Position numbers and translations under genes: made by a program. A stretch of 64,000 nt of DNA from assembly GCF_031583575.1 (NCBI RefSeq), contig NZ_CP134146.1, forward strand, positions 3,038,001 through 3,102,000, read 5' to 3'. The notes under the pieces are model-generated. The model worked only from the letters and a program-made list of their open reading frames with translations. It had not been told where the DNA came from and did no database searches. Shown here piece after piece: positions 28,494-38,201 of this stretch. This DNA comes from Thalassotalea nanhaiensis. GTDB lineage: Bacteria; Pseudomonadota; Gammaproteobacteria; Enterobacterales; Alteromonadaceae. Positions within the stretch are counted from its first letter, which is position 1. Each line of letters starts with the position of its first letter.

Positions 28494-28739
28494 TTAGCCT
28501 TTATATAAGTTCTTGTATAGAACTTTTTGAGAGCCAGCTTCACAGCTGCCTACAACTTGATAACCATCATGATCTTCGACTTCATCATTATCAACAACTA
28601 ACAAATCAAAATTTTCTACGCCATTGTTTGAAATTTTTGTATGTATTTCATCTTTTAATTCATCACAGTCTTTAACTTCTGCTTGCGCTGAAACTGAGAA
28701 TAATAATGCACTGGTAATTAATACGATAAGTTTTTTCAT
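28494..28739 (-). CDS. Small secreted DUF1161-like protein
   Basis: An 81-residue protein with a clear signal peptide (MKKLIVLITSALLFSVSAQA) and a mature domain with two cysteines: DCDELKDEIHTKISNNGVE and VVGSCEAGSQKVLYKN. The CxELKxEIxxKI...VVGSCEGGxKKIVY pattern is what I recall for DUF1161, small periplasmic proteins of unknown function. The two cysteines may form a disulfide. Single gene with its own terminator. Confidence 0.75.
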   Translation of the reverse strand: MKKLIVLITSALLFSVSAQAEVKDCDELKDEIHTKISNNGVENFDLLVVDNDEVEDHDGYQVVGSCEAGSQKVLYKNLYKG

Positions 28740-28927
28740 GGATGATTCCTTAAGTAAGTTGACTGGGGATATATTAACAACCTGCCTAAATAATACTGCA
28801 ATAGTTTGTTAGTAATTTGTTACTTTAATGTTAACGCAACTTTTCATTCCATGGCTTTGCATTCTTCCAATACTAAAGCTGTATACGCGCAAACAAGTTC
28901 ATGCCAACTAAAGTACTCACCTTGGTT

Positions 28928-28948
28928 GGTTCGAATTTATTCGGACGT
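28928..28948. repeat. Second copy of the GTCCGAATAAATTCGGAC palindrome
   Basis: GGTTCGAATTTATTCGGACG is, on the opposite strand, CGTCCGAATAAATTCGAACC, one base different from the palindrome closing the 2694-2776 tandem array. As there, it is followed by a terminator with AACCAAAAAGG-CC. Confidence 0.7.
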
Positions 28949-28955
28949 TAAAACC

Positions 28956-28987
28956 AAAAAGGCCAAGCGATATGCTTGGCCTTTTTA
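28956..28987 (-). terminator. Terminator of the pit operon
   Basis: AAAAAGGCCAAGC-GATAT-GCTTGGCCTTTTT: a 13-base perfect stem including the A/T flanks, bidirectional in form. It ends 20 bases from the pit stop codon. Confidence 0.92.
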
Positions 28988-29006
28988 TTCGATAATGTAA
29001 AAGCGT

Positions 29007-30272
29007 TTACATGAACGCGCCTTTAATCATCCAGAAGAACATAATTGATAAACCGGCACCTACAGGTAACGTAACAACCCAAGACACAACAATGTTGCGT
29101 ACTACACCTAAGTTGATTGCAGCTATACCGCGGGCCATGCCCACACCTAATACAGCACCAACTAAAGTTTGTGTAGTTGAAATAGGCAAACCAGTACCAG
29201 AGGCAACAACAACCGTACAGGCTGCTGCAAGTTCAGCAGCAAAACCTCTACTTGGTGTTAAGTGAGTAATACCTTTACCAATTGTCGCGATTACACGATG
29301 ACCGAACAAAGCAAGACCGGCAACAATACCAATACCACCTAGAGGTAAGATCCACCATGCTAGTGCAGATTTAGATGCGATTTCACCATCGTTTCCTACA
29401 ATAGAAACAACAGCGGCTAATGGACCGATTGCATTGGCAACATCATTTGAACCATGAGCAAATGCCATACCACACGCAGTAATTACCATTAATACAGCAA
29501 AAACTTTCTCAACATTAATGTAGTTAGCTCGACGGTTTTTAGACTCTTTAAATTTCAATCTTGAAATAAAGAATTTACCAATAATTGCTACACCAACCGC
29601 TACAGCAATTGCATACAAGTAACCTTCTACTGAGCCAATGTTTAAACCAATATGTTTTAAACCTTTTTTGATTGTCACTAAAGACAATACAAAACCAGCT
29701 AAAAACATATAAAGAGGAACCCATTTTTTTGCTGATGCTAAAGGGTTATCGGTGTCGAAAATAAGCTTTTGCGCACTGTTAAATATCACAAATGCGAAGA
29801 CCCCGGCTATAAGCGGCGTTATAATCCAACTACCAACAATACCACCAACTGAACCCCAATCAACGGTATGCATACCAACACCAATTGCTGAGAAGCCAAC
29901 AATGGCACCAACAATTGAATGCGTAGTAGACACTGGCCAGCCCATATAAGATGCGATAAGCAACCAGGTACCCGCTGCAAGCAGTGCTGAGATCATACCG
30001 AACACTAGGAGTTCAGGTGTATCAATGTAAAAACTTGAATCTATTATGCCTTTACGAATAGTAGAAGTAACTTCACCACCCGCTAAATATGCACCGGCAA
30101 ATTCAAAAATCATTGCAATAATAATTGCTTGTTTAATCGTTAACGCTTTCGAGCCTACAGAAGTACCCATAGCGTTAGCAACGTCATTTGCACCAATGCC
30201 CCAAGCCATAACAAAGCCGACTATGGCAGCGAAAATAACTAGGGTAGAACCGTAATTAGCTAAAATATCCAT
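29007..30272 (-). CDS. Low-affinity inorganic phosphate transporter, PiT family
   Basis: Membrane phosphate:cation symporter of 421 residues. The duplicated PiT signature is present twice, GANDVANAMGTSVGSKALT near residue 27 and GSNDVANAIGPLAAVVSIV near residue 275, with about ten hydrophobic helices. It is 11 bases downstream of a DUF47 gene, the usual partner thought to regulate PiT. Together with phoU-pstBAC this puts low- and high-affinity phosphate uptake side by side. No Pho box was seen in front of this pair. Confidence 0.93.
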   Translation of the reverse strand: MDILANYGSTLVIFAAIVGFVMAWGIGANDVANAMGTSVGSKALTIKQAIIIAMIFEFAGAYLAGGEVTSTIRKGIIDSSFYIDTPELLVFGMISALLAAGTWLLIASYMGWPVSTTHSIVGAIVGFSAIGVGMHTVDWGSVGGIVGSWIITPLIAGVFAFVIFNSAQKLIFDTDNPLASAKKWVPLYMFLAGFVLSLVTIKKGLKHIGLNIGSVEGYLYAIAVAVGVAIIGKFFISRLKFKESKNRRANYINVEKVFAVLMVITACGMAFAHGSNDVANAIGPLAAVVSIVGNDGEIASKSALAWWILPLGGIGIVAGLALFGHRVIATIGKGITHLTPSRGFAAELAAACTVVVASGTGLPISTTQTLVGAVLGVGMARGIAAINLGVVRNIVVSWVVTLPVGAGLSIMFFWMIKGAFM

Positions 30273-30283
30273 TAGAATCTACC

Positions 30284-30961
30284 TTATCTTGCTAACATAA
30301 TTTCTAGTCGAGCACCTACACGCTCAGCTAGATCTGCTAAATCACCAACCCATTCGATAATTTGATATAAAAACATTACATCAATAGGGTTCATATTTTC
30401 TTCTAAGGCCATTAAAGCTCTACGAAGTTTGATTTGCATATAATCAGTATCGTCTTCAATAGAAGCCAATTCGATTATCATTTTTTCTACTAGCTTTACT
30501 TCACGGCCACGAAAGCCAGTCTCTAGTAAATCATCAAGTTCATTGATGGCATCTGCAGCTTGCTTTATCGCATCGATACAACGCGTTAAGTAGCTATTGA
30601 AATCATCTGATAACTCAGCTGGTATAACCAATTGACGACCTAAAATACGTCCTGAGATATCTTTTGCTTTATTGGCAATTTTATCTTGTTGGCTTACAAG
30701 CTCTAAAACATCAGTACGCTGTACTGGCATAAAAATTCCGCCCGGTAATTCATTACGAATATCGCGCTTCATTTTATCTGCAGCTTTTTCAAGCGAAGAA
30801 ATATCTTTACGAATTTTCTCAGCTTTATCCCAATCACCTGCGGTACAAGCAACAAAGAAAGAAGGAAGAAGATCAGCACATTCATTTACTTTACGAATAT
30901 GTTGCTCTAACGGCTTTAACGGCGATTTTGCAAAAACGCCAAGGATTGTATTTCCACTCAT
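30284..30961 (-). CDS. DUF47 / PhoU-like regulator of phosphate transport
   Basis: A 225-residue all-helical protein matching the TIGR00153/DUF47 family: start MSGNTILGVFAKSPLKPLEQH, then AADKMKRDIRNELPGGIFMPV with the acidic metal-binding residues typical of PhoU-like bundles, and end DLAERVGARLEIMLAR. The DUF47-pit pair is a common two-gene operon. It is probably an accessory of the PiT transporter. There is a 233-base gap to phoU. Confidence 0.9.
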   Translation of the reverse strand: MSGNTILGVFAKSPLKPLEQHIRKVNECADLLPSFFVACTAGDWDKAEKIRKDISSLEKAADKMKRDIRNELPGGIFMPVQRTDVLELVSQQDKIANKAKDISGRILGRQLVIPAELSDDFNSYLTRCIDAIKQAADAINELDDLLETGFRGREVKLVEKMIIELASIEDDTDYMQIKLRRALMALEENMNPIDVMFLYQIIEWVGDLADLAERVGARLEIMLAR

Positions 30962-31194
30962 ATTTTTTATCCTGCAACTATATAGTGTTGCTTGTTAAAA
31001 TCTTGGCAAATATACCTTATTTACCAGATAATTTAAAAGTTTAACTTATGAAAAACATGCTATTTTTTCTAACATAACCTAATATGTTCAAAAAAAATAC
31101 AACTTGTTCTAAAACGACTAACTTTGCATCAAGTTTAGCTTACTTATTGCAAAATTAAATTTTTTAATTCCATATTTAACTAGCTCAATTATTG

Positions 31195-31899
31195 CTAGAA
31201 AATACTGGGAACATCCTTTTCTGATATGTGACGTATTACCTTACCTTTTACAAAGTAAATAATATATTCACAAACATTTTGACATCGGTCACCAATGCGC
31301 TCTAACGCTCTGGCAGACCAAATCACCGACATAATTGATGGTATAGAACGAGGGTCTTCCATCATGTATGTCATTAATTGTCGCATTAAAGCCTCGTATT
31401 CACGATCAATACGACTGTCACTTTGATGTACTTTTAATGCAGCATCAAAATCCATTCGAGTAAAAGCATCTAAGGTGTCATGCAAAGTTCCTAATACTAA
31501 ACGACCTAGGTTATCCAAGTTTAATAATAAATCTTGTTGTTTAGCATTAAATTGTTCTAAGGCTACTTTAGCAATCTTTTCAGCTTCATCTGCTATGCGT
31601 TCTAAATCAGCAATGGTTTTTATAATTGCCATCACTAAACGTAAATCACTTGCCGCTGGTTGGCGCTTTGCAATAATACGAGTACACTCTTCATCAATGG
31701 TTACTTCCATTAAATTTATTTTGTAATCGCTGGAAAGTACTTTTCTAGCCAACTCTTCGTTATTTTCGCTTACCGCAGTTAATGCATTTTTAAGCTGCTG
31801 TTCTACCATGCCGCCCATGTTCATCACATTATTGCGAACTGCATCAAGCTCTTGGTTAAATTGGCCAGAAATATGACGGCCTGTATCAAACGTATCCAT
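31195..31899 (-). CDS. phoU: Phosphate signalling protein PhoU
   Basis: A 234-residue helical-bundle protein linking PstSCAB to the PhoR kinase. The two PhoU repeats each carry their metal-binding acidic motif: KINLMEVTIDEECTRIIAK and LVMAIIKTIADLERIADEAE in the first, SRIDREYEALMRQL and SVIWSARALERIGDRCQNV in the second. GGAG precedes the ATG. It lies 16 bases after pstB, the normal end of a pst operon. Confidence 0.96.
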   Translation of the reverse strand: MDTFDTGRHISGQFNQELDAVRNNVMNMGGMVEQQLKNALTAVSENNEELARKVLSSDYKINLMEVTIDEECTRIIAKRQPAASDLRLVMAIIKTIADLERIADEAEKIAKVALEQFNAKQQDLLLNLDNLGRLVLGTLHDTLDAFTRMDFDAALKVHQSDSRIDREYEALMRQLMTYMMEDPRSIPSIMSVIWSARALERIGDRCQNVCEYIIYFVKGKVIRHISEKDVPSIF

Positions 31900-31915
31900 T
31901 AATATTTCTCCTTAA

Positions 31916-32740
31916 TTAACCATAACGGCCGGTAATATAATCTTCTGTCTTTTTCTTTGCTGGGGTCGTAAATAGCGTATTGGTATCGCTGTACTCGATT
32001 AGGTCGCCCATGTACATAAACGCAGTTTGGTCTGATACTCGTGCAGCCTGCTGCATGTTGTGAGTAACAATAACTACTGTGTACTTTTCTTTTAGCTCAG
32101 TAATTAGTTCTTCAATCACCAAGGTAGAAATAGGATCAAGTGCCGATGTTGGCTCATCGAGCAACAGTACTTCTGGTTCAATTGCAATTGCTCTAGCGAT
32201 TACTAAACGTTGTTGCTGACCACCAGACAACCCTAAGGCGCTGTCATGAATTCTGTCTTTCACTTCTTCCCACAATGCGGCAGCACGAAGTGATTTTTCA
32301 CAGGCTTCATCTAATACACGACGGTTGTTTTGGCCAATTAAGCGCAAACCATAAACTACATTTTCATAAATTGATTTTGGAAAAGGATTCGGACGCTGAA
32401 ACACCATTCCAACTTTACGACGAAGCTGTGCAACATCGACATGTTTACCATAGATATTTTCACCGTGCAGATCAATTTCACCGTCAATTTTACAGATATC
32501 AACCAAGTCATTCATGCGGTTAATACAACGTAATAACGTGGATTTACCACAACCACTAGGGCCGATAAACGCAGTTACTTTACCTTTTGGTATTTTCATT
32601 GAAATATTATTAAGCGCTTGTTTATCACCGTAGTGAAGGTTTAGCCCTTTAATTTCCAGTGCAACTTGTTCAGCGGGTAAATCATTAATATCTACCGTTT
32701 GCTGGTTTTGCATTAATACTTCTGGAGCTACATTAATCAT
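31916..32740 (-). CDS. pstB: Phosphate ABC transporter ATP-binding protein
   Basis: ATPase of the high-affinity phosphate importer, 274 residues. Walker [21 protein letters not shown] is the PstB form, the signature is [16 protein letters not shown], Walker B is [14 protein letters not shown], and the H-loop is [13 protein letters not shown]. There is a short N-terminal extension of about 28 residues before the ABC core; the ATG ten residues further in (MQNQQTVD) is an equally possible start. Confidence 0.96.
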   Translation of the reverse strand: MINVAPEVLMQNQQTVDINDLPAEQVALEIKGLNLHYGDKQALNNISMKIPKGKVTAFIGPSGCGKSTLLRCINRMNDLVDICKIDGEIDLHGENIYGKHVDVAQLRRKVGMVFQRPNPFPKSIYENVVYGLRLIGQNNRRVLDEACEKSLRAAALWEEVKDRIHDSALGLSGGQQQRLVIARAIAIEPEVLLLDEPTSALDPISTLVIEELITELKEKYTVVIVTHNMQQAARVSDQTAFMYMGDLIEYSDTNTLFTTPAKKKTEDYITGRYG

Positions 32741-32785
32741 CGTAAATTTTACTCTGTTTAAATTTTAAATTTATTGTGCTTAGTA

Positions 32786-34420
32786 TCAGTGCTCTAACGA
32801 ACGATACTTTTCACGTAATCTGTTTCGAATAGACACTGCGGTCATATTCAGGCCAACAATAATGGTGACCAATAAAAATGCTGTCGCGTACACCAACGGT
32901 CTAGCCGCTTCAACGTTAGGGCTTTGAAATCCTACGTCATATATATGGAAACCTAAGTGCATAAACTTGCGTTCTAAATGTAAGAACGGGAAGTTACCAT
33001 CTAGTGGTAATGTAGGTGCCATTTTAACAACCCCCACTAGCATTAATGGTGCAACTTCGCCGGCAGCACGGGCAATTGCCAATATAATTCCGGTCATAAT
33101 TGCAGGGCTTGCGATAGGTAAAATAATACGCCATAAGGTTTCTGCTTTCGTTGCGCCTAAGGCTAACGAGCCATGACGCATACTAGAAGGAATACGTGCT
33201 AAGCCTTCTTCAGTAGAAACAATGACCACAGGTAACGTAAGTATAGCTAACGTAAGTGCCGACCATAGAACGCCTGGTGAGCCGAACGTAGGGTTTGGCA
33301 ACGATTCAGGGTAAAATATTTGGTCAAGTGAGCCACCTACCATATATACAAAAAAGCCTAAACCAAACACACCATAAACAATTGACGGTACACCGGCTAA
33401 ATTGATCACCGCAATACGAAGTAATTTAGTAAAGCCATTATTACCAGCATATTCATGTAAATAGATAGCAGCAACAACACCAAGTGGCGCAACAATAACG
33501 GTCATTAGCAATACCATTAACACCGTACCAAATATGGCAGGGAACACACCGCCTTCTGTATTCGCTTCTCTTGGGTCGTCAATTAAAAAACTGCTTATTT
33601 GACTGAAAAACTTACCAATTTTTTCTATTAAAGTTAACTGGTTGTTAAAGCTAACTTGCATTACCTGTTCAAGGTTAATTTCTACTTGCTCACCGCCCAT
33701 AGCACGTACAACAATTTTGTCGCGTTGTACGGCACTGCGCATAACATTAAGCTCTTCTTCTAAGGCAAGATACTCATCATTAAGTGATTTTCGTTGCTGT
33801 GCAAATTCAGCTTTAAGATCATCGGTTAAGGTGTTTTCAATTTCAGCTTTACGCTCTTTTAAGCGAATAGTCTCCAAACCATAATTAATTGCACCAATAT
33901 CCGTTTTTTGCAAATCTTCAATGTCATCTTGTAAGGTGTTTACTCTTTCTAAAAAGCTGTCTAGTTCGCTAATAGATACTTGCTTACCATCCATGAACAC
34001 TTGTTCTATGAAGCCGTAAAAATTACCATTTGTACGACGTTCAATAACAACCACATCTGCTGGCTGGGTTTGCTTGGTGATAAGTGGCTCAACAATCCAA
34101 CGAAAGTCTAAACTTACTAATTCACGGTTACCGGTTTTTATTAAAAATCGTTCAATAGTAGCAGCATCTTTAGTGTCAATATTGGTATGCGCCAATTGTT
34201 CTACAGGGATGCGTTCAACATCATATATTTCACCAATAACTGTTGAAGTCTCGCCGCTTGGACTGATCATTTCAAACTGGTGAATCTGTGCTGGCCAAAA
34301 GTAAGTTAAGCCACGAGACGCAATTAACCACAATAAACCCACAACCGAAATCAAACTGATTGATACGCCTGCTGCACTTAGCCAAACCCAAGGAGAGCCT
34401 GATTTAAACCATTTATTCAT
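32786..34420 (-). CDS. pstA: Phosphate ABC transporter permease PstA, extended
   Basis: Inner-membrane permease of 544 residues, about 250 longer than E. coli PstA. A membrane helix (about 15-37) is followed by a large insertion (about 40-285) containing a coiled coil (RLKERKAEIENTLTDDLKAE, about 175-220), predicted outside the membrane. The usual permease core then follows, with the EAA-type loop GSLALGATKAETLWRIILPIA and the end RNRLREKYRSLEH. Large forms are found in vibrios and Alteromonadales. Between pstC and pstB in one operon. Confidence 0.92.
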   Translation of the reverse strand: MNKWFKSGSPWVWLSAAGVSISLISVVGLLWLIASRGLTYFWPAQIHQFEMISPSGETSTVIGEIYDVERIPVEQLAHTNIDTKDAATIERFLIKTGNRELVSLDFRWIVEPLITKQTQPADVVVIERRTNGNFYGFIEQVFMDGKQVSISELDSFLERVNTLQDDIEDLQKTDIGAINYGLETIRLKERKAEIENTLTDDLKAEFAQQRKSLNDEYLALEEELNVMRSAVQRDKIVVRAMGGEQVEINLEQVMQVSFNNQLTLIEKIGKFFSQISSFLIDDPREANTEGGVFPAIFGTVLMVLLMTVIVAPLGVVAAIYLHEYAGNNGFTKLLRIAVINLAGVPSIVYGVFGLGFFVYMVGGSLDQIFYPESLPNPTFGSPGVLWSALTLAILTLPVVIVSTEEGLARIPSSMRHGSLALGATKAETLWRIILPIASPAIMTGIILAIARAAGEVAPLMLVGVVKMAPTLPLDGNFPFLHLERKFMHLGFHIYDVGFQSPNVEAARPLVYATAFLLVTIIVGLNMTAVSIRNRLREKYRSLEH

Positions 34421-34440
34421 TTCTATAATTCCTAAAATTC

Positions 34441-36681
34441 TTACAGCGAGCTATATTTTTCACGTAAACGCTGACGTACAAACTCAGCGAGCGTGTTAAA
34501 AATAAAGGTGAATATAAACAACACAAAGGCTGCTAAGAATAAAATTCGATAATGAGAGCTGCCCACTTCTGACTCAGGCATTTCTACCGCAATATTTGCT
34601 GATAACGTACGCATGCCCTGGAATATGCTCCAGTCAATAACAGGTGTATTACCGGTTGCCATTAGTACAATCATAGTCTCACCTACAGCACGGCCTAAGC
34701 CCATCATTACTGCAGAGAATATACCTGGGCTGGCAGTAAGTAATACCACTTTAATCAAGGTTTGCCATTGGGTAGCGCCAAGCGCTAATGAACCCGAGGT
34801 TAAATGCTTTGGTACTGAAAATATTGCATCTTCGGTCATTGAGAAAATAGTAGGGATAACAGCAAAGCCCATTGCTATACCAACAACCAATGCATTACGT
34901 TGGTCAAAGTCTATGCCTAAGTCATTGGTGATGTATTGGCGCATGTCGCCGCCAAACATGACATCTTCAATAAATGGCGAAATTTCAAATGCCAATAGTC
35001 CGGCAACAATTAGTACAGGCAATAAAATAAGTGGCGCAAACGCTTCAGGTAAAATCAATTTGATTTTTTTAGGCACCTTGTACCATGCAAATGCGGTTGC
35101 AAACGTTGCCAGTGGTAATAGGATAACCAATAAGAATACCGCGGGTAGATATTCCTCAATAAGCGGTGCTAACCAAAGCCCCGCTAAGAAACCTAATATA
35201 ACCGTTGGAAGTGCTTCCATTAATTCAATAGTAGGCTTAACCGTTTTACGCATTACCGGAGGCATGAAATAAGCGGTATAAATGGCTGCTGAAATCGCAA
35301 TTGGCACAGCAAACAACATTGCATAAAGAGCGGCCTTCATGGTACCAAATGAGATAGGTACTAATGAGAACTTTGCTTCAAAGTCATCAGAGCCCGAAGT
35401 AGATTGCCAAATGTAGTCTGGCTCAGGGTAACCTTCATACCAAACTTCTTGCCACAATGCCGACCAGGTAACTTCTGGGTGTTCATTATGAACACTGAAA
35501 AGCTCAATCGATTGTGCATTACCAATTACTACACCATTTGCTCGTGGTGCGATAGCAAACGGTTGTTCGGCATTATCAAGTAGCTTCCCCTGCCAAAGCT
35601 CAGCTTCAGAGGTGGTATAGTAAACACCTACTTGCCCGGTTGGGGTTACCGCATAAAAGCTTTTGCGATAAGTTTCAGGATAAATAGCAGCAACAGCTTC
35701 GTTGTCGCTTACATTAAATGAACGAATTAATTGAAAATTTCGGCCTTTTTCACCAGCAACCTCAAAGTATTGATGCACCTTGCCGTCACTTGTACCAAAC
35801 AACACCGAGCTACTGCCAGACAATAATGTAGTAGACGTTATGTTTGCGCCAGATTCATAAACTGGATTAAAGATGGCCTTAACAGGCACGTCGTATTCAT
35901 CGCTTAAATCAAAAATACTTACAGAGTTATTTTCAACAGCAATTGCCATAGATAAGTCTGGTGTAATTTCAACAAAGTCGAGACTTTCTACATCGTCTTT
36001 AATTAATTGAAATTCTGTTGAAAACTCAGGGTCGTAATTAAAGTCATCTTCAGCAATTAAAGAGGTTTTAATTAAGCGGTTATCATTGGTTAAGGCAACA
36101 ACAACTGCGCGCTCTTCGGTCATTGCAAATGAGAATATTGATAAAGCGTTTTCATATTCATCAATAATGATAGGTTGTTCACCCAATGGGTAAGCAACAC
36201 TTGGGCTAATTGTTCGTGTATCAGCAACAAAGCTGGCCTTAAACGTAGGTTGAATAACCCTGATTAAACCATCGGTTGTTAACAATACATATTGATTGGT
36301 GTTCGTGGTAAATACATCTAGTAATGTATCTTGCTCAGAAATTAGTTTTTCAGAAAGCAATAAATCACCAGTTTGGTGAGTATCATTTGCTTTCAGTTGG
36401 TAAAAATTGATCTCACCGTTACTGTTAATATTAAAAGTTATTTCTTTTAACTCATCAACGCCAACAGCTAGGTTTTGTGAAACTTGAGTGTCTAATTTTG
36501 TTTCTATCAAAGCAAGTTGTTCTACACTTGCTGATTCAAAAACAGGTTTAACTACATACACTAGGTACATGAAAATAAGCACGAGGGTAAACAATACACT
36601 CACACCACCAACAGAAATAAGCCATTTTGCCAGTTTGTTTTTAACTTGCCTTGGCTCAAAAGATTTTGCAGAAATTGTCAC
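34441..36681 (-). CDS. pstC: Phosphate ABC transporter permease PstC, extended
   Basis: Inner-membrane permease of 746 residues, over twice the E. coli length. One helix (about 20-42) precedes a large periplasmic region (about 50-440) of beta-strand-like repeats with segments such as EYENALSIFSFAMTEERAVV and SSVLFGTSDGKVHQYF, suggestive of a beta-propeller. The permease core is about 445-740, with the conserved loop GSLALGATQWQTLIKVVLLTA and end FVRQRLREKYSSL. First gene behind the Pho box. No pstS precedes it; the binding protein must be encoded elsewhere. Confidence 0.92.
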   Translation of the reverse strand: MTISAKSFEPRQVKNKLAKWLISVGGVSVLFTLVLIFMYLVYVVKPVFESASVEQLALIETKLDTQVSQNLAVGVDELKEITFNINSNGEINFYQLKANDTHQTGDLLLSEKLISEQDTLLDVFTTNTNQYVLLTTDGLIRVIQPTFKASFVADTRTISPSVAYPLGEQPIIIDEYENALSIFSFAMTEERAVVVALTNDNRLIKTSLIAEDDFNYDPEFSTEFQLIKDDVESLDFVEITPDLSMAIAVENNSVSIFDLSDEYDVPVKAIFNPVYESGANITSTTLLSGSSSVLFGTSDGKVHQYFEVAGEKGRNFQLIRSFNVSDNEAVAAIYPETYRKSFYAVTPTGQVGVYYTTSEAELWQGKLLDNAEQPFAIAPRANGVVIGNAQSIELFSVHNEHPEVTWSALWQEVWYEGYPEPDYIWQSTSGSDDFEAKFSLVPISFGTMKAALYAMLFAVPIAISAAIYTAYFMPPVMRKTVKPTIELMEALPTVILGFLAGLWLAPLIEEYLPAVFLLVILLPLATFATAFAWYKVPKKIKLILPEAFAPLILLPVLIVAGLLAFEISPFIEDVMFGGDMRQYITNDLGIDFDQRNALVVGIAMGFAVIPTIFSMTEDAIFSVPKHLTSGSLALGATQWQTLIKVVLLTASPGIFSAVMMGLGRAVGETMIVLMATGNTPVIDWSIFQGMRTLSANIAVEMPESEVGSSHYRILFLAAFVLFIFTFIFNTLAEFVRQRLREKYSSL

Positions 36682-36722
36682 TTTGCAACCTTAAAATAAG
36701 TGTTCTTTATTCGACACTAGAA

Positions 36723-36745
36723 ATTATAAGACAGTTATGTGACAG
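36723..36745 (-). promoter_or_regulatory. Pho box and -10 element of the pstCAB-phoU operon
   Basis: On the minus strand CTGTCACATAACTGTCTT (36728-36745) matches the PhoB direct repeat CTGTCAT-A4-CTGTCAT. It is immediately followed by TATAAT (36723-36728), as expected where PhoB replaces the -35 element. It lies 42-64 bases upstream of pstC. Confidence 0.88.
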
Positions 36746-36997
36746 TTTTATTACAACAAAGAAATAGTCGACATTTAGTCGTTCAAACCTCCTCCCAAAC
36801 AAGGCATACAGGGAATTACGTTTATTGGTAATAACCCTAGTGTAAACATTATTTTCCTTAACGTTCATATACTAAAAGCATAATTCAGCCCGTAAATAGC
36901 ACTTGGCAACCAAAGCCATTACTATCGTATTAATTTCAGTTTGATTATATAAAAAACAAAAACTGTATCTCATCACGTTAAATCTCAAGGAGGATTT
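36746..36997. other. Intergenic region between pstC and the VOC gene
   Basis: With the Pho box this gap exceeds 300 bases. I see no gene in it. Near the right end CAAGGAGGA is a strong ribosome site for the VOC gene and TTTGATTATATAAAAA could contain a -10 element. Nothing else is recognisable. Confidence 0.5.
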
Positions 36998-37417
36998 ATG
37001 TCCAACTGCTTACATCTTGCCATTCCTGCGGGCGATCTCAACACAGCGATAACATTTTATTGCGACGTACTAGGTTGTAAAACGGGTAACCGCGAAGAAG
37101 GTCGCTGGATAGACATTGATTTTTGGGGCAATGAATTAACCATACACCAGAGTGAAGAACGTTTACCAACCGTAAGACATAACGTTGATATGGGTGCAGT
37201 AGCTGTCCCCCACTTTGGTATACATTTACCAGAAAGCGAGTTTCAAGCATTAAAACAGCGCATTGAAAAGGCAGGTGTTCCTTATTTAGACGAGCCTTAT
37301 CGTCGTTTTGTCGGCACTGAATATGAACAAGAAACCTTTTTTATTGAAGATCCTAACGGTAATGTTCTTGAAATGAAAACCATGGTAACCCCAGAGGTAA
37401 TGTTCAAAGTCAATTAA
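36998..37417 (+). CDS. VOC / glyoxalase-fold protein
   Basis: A 139-residue single-domain vicinal-oxygen-chelate protein. The beta-alpha-beta-beta-beta repeats are visible as LHLAIPAGDLNTAITFYCDV and HFGIHLPESEFQALKQRIEK; IEDPNGNVLEMKTM is the typical C-terminal strand with a metal-ligand Glu, and H7 could be the N-terminal ligand. It may be a lyase, dioxygenase or resistance protein; the substrate cannot be told. AAGGAGGA precedes the ATG. Stands alone before the cassette region. Confidence 0.85.
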   Translation: MSNCLHLAIPAGDLNTAITFYCDVLGCKTGNREEGRWIDIDFWGNELTIHQSEERLPTVRHNVDMGAVAVPHFGIHLPESEFQALKQRIEKAGVPYLDEPYRRFVGTEYEQETFFIEDPNGNVLEMKTMVTPEVMFKVN

Positions 37418-37433
37418 GCAATACACTTATGCA

Positions 37434-37458
37434 AGGGGCAATGAGCAATATTGCCCCT
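37434..37458 (+). terminator. Hairpin after the VOC gene
   Basis: AGGGGCAAT / ATTGCCCCT, a 9-bp stem with a short AT loop, 17 bases after the stop. There is no clean T-run, so it is a weak terminator candidate. The AT-rich 170 bases between it and 37630 contain CTGTTATAAG just before the next gene, possibly the end of an older attC site. Confidence 0.5.
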
Positions 37459-37629
37459 ACTTCACCTCTTCAAATCACACATTTTTTCATTGTTTACTTT
37501 TAGTAATAAATATTTTTTAATTTTAATTGTATGATATTTATAGATATTAATGTAAGTTGGTGCTTATCAAAGTAGACTGTAATTACTGATAGTTCTACAT
37601 AATAAGCTGTTATAAGTCGCTGGAGAATT

Positions 37630-38094
37630 ATGGCTCGTCGAAAGGAGTTAGGCAGTATCGCTAGCGGTATTATCGGTTCATTCAATAGTCGAAATAATGA
37701 TATTGATGGCTATTGGGCTATCGGTAAACTTTACAATCTTGTCGTTCAGCATGAAATAAAGGCAGTCTTTGTCGACTTGAGAAGTAAAAAAATAACTCCA
37801 CTTTCAAACGACTTTGATTTGATGATTAGCAATTATCACAATATGCTCAATCGATTGTTGGTAAAACATAATATCCCATCGGAATGGGTTATCTCGGTAA
37901 AAATCTCTGTAGCATTTGAAGCAGAGTACGAAAACAAACATCACTATTGGCGAAGCGCATTAGGTAACCCTTGCAATCTTAAGTGTGATATTTTGGATGA
38001 TAATGGTCGCCATCATGTAGCATATGCTTATAACAACTGCATGCCTCACGATCCGAGTAGGGAAAGTCAAAGCAGTAGAGTAGGCAACTTATAA
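37630..38094 (+). CDS. Unknown cassette-type protein (154 residues)
   Basis: I do not recognise a named family. It is a soluble protein with no signal peptide, beginning MARRKELGSIASGIIGSFNS; aromatic and His-rich segments (YWAIGKLYNL, EAEYENKHHYWRSALGNPC) and two or three cysteines lie in the second half. GGAG is four bases before the ATG. The stop codon lies inside the TTATAACAAG that starts an attC-like site, the hallmark of an integron gene cassette: one small promoterless gene per attC. Confidence 0.6.
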   Translation: MARRKELGSIASGIIGSFNSRNNDIDGYWAIGKLYNLVVQHEIKAVFVDLRSKKITPLSNDFDLMISNYHNMLNRLLVKHNIPSEWVISVKISVAFEAEYENKHHYWRSALGNPCNLKCDILDDNGRHHVAYAYNNCMPHDPSRESQSSRVGNL

Positions 38095-38187
38095 CAAGCC
38101 AATTAAGCGGGATTGCTAACAGTTTGATGGCACCGCCTCGTACACATTTTAGCAAGCTATTTTCAGCCCCTTAAATGGGCGCTATAC
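38089..38187 (+). other. attC-like recombination site 1
   Basis: A 99-base site running from R'' box TTATAAC (38089-38095) to R' box GCTATAC (38181-38187). The interior has TTGCTAA (38113-38119) with its exact complement TTAGCAA (38149-38155), and the end TCAGCCCCTTAAATGGGCGC strongly recalls Vibrio cholerae repeats (CAGCCCCTTAGGCGGGCGTTA). The R' box has GCT rather than GTT at the cleavage triplet, so recombination may be impaired. Confidence 0.7.
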
Positions 38188-38201
38188 GTATCAAGGAGTT
38201 C

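Noticed and set aside
28286-28543. Minus-strand open frame of 85 codons over the 28.2-28.4 kb repeats
   Set aside because: It runs through the terminator and repeat modules and overlaps the end of the DUF1161-like gene; treated as repeat-derived.
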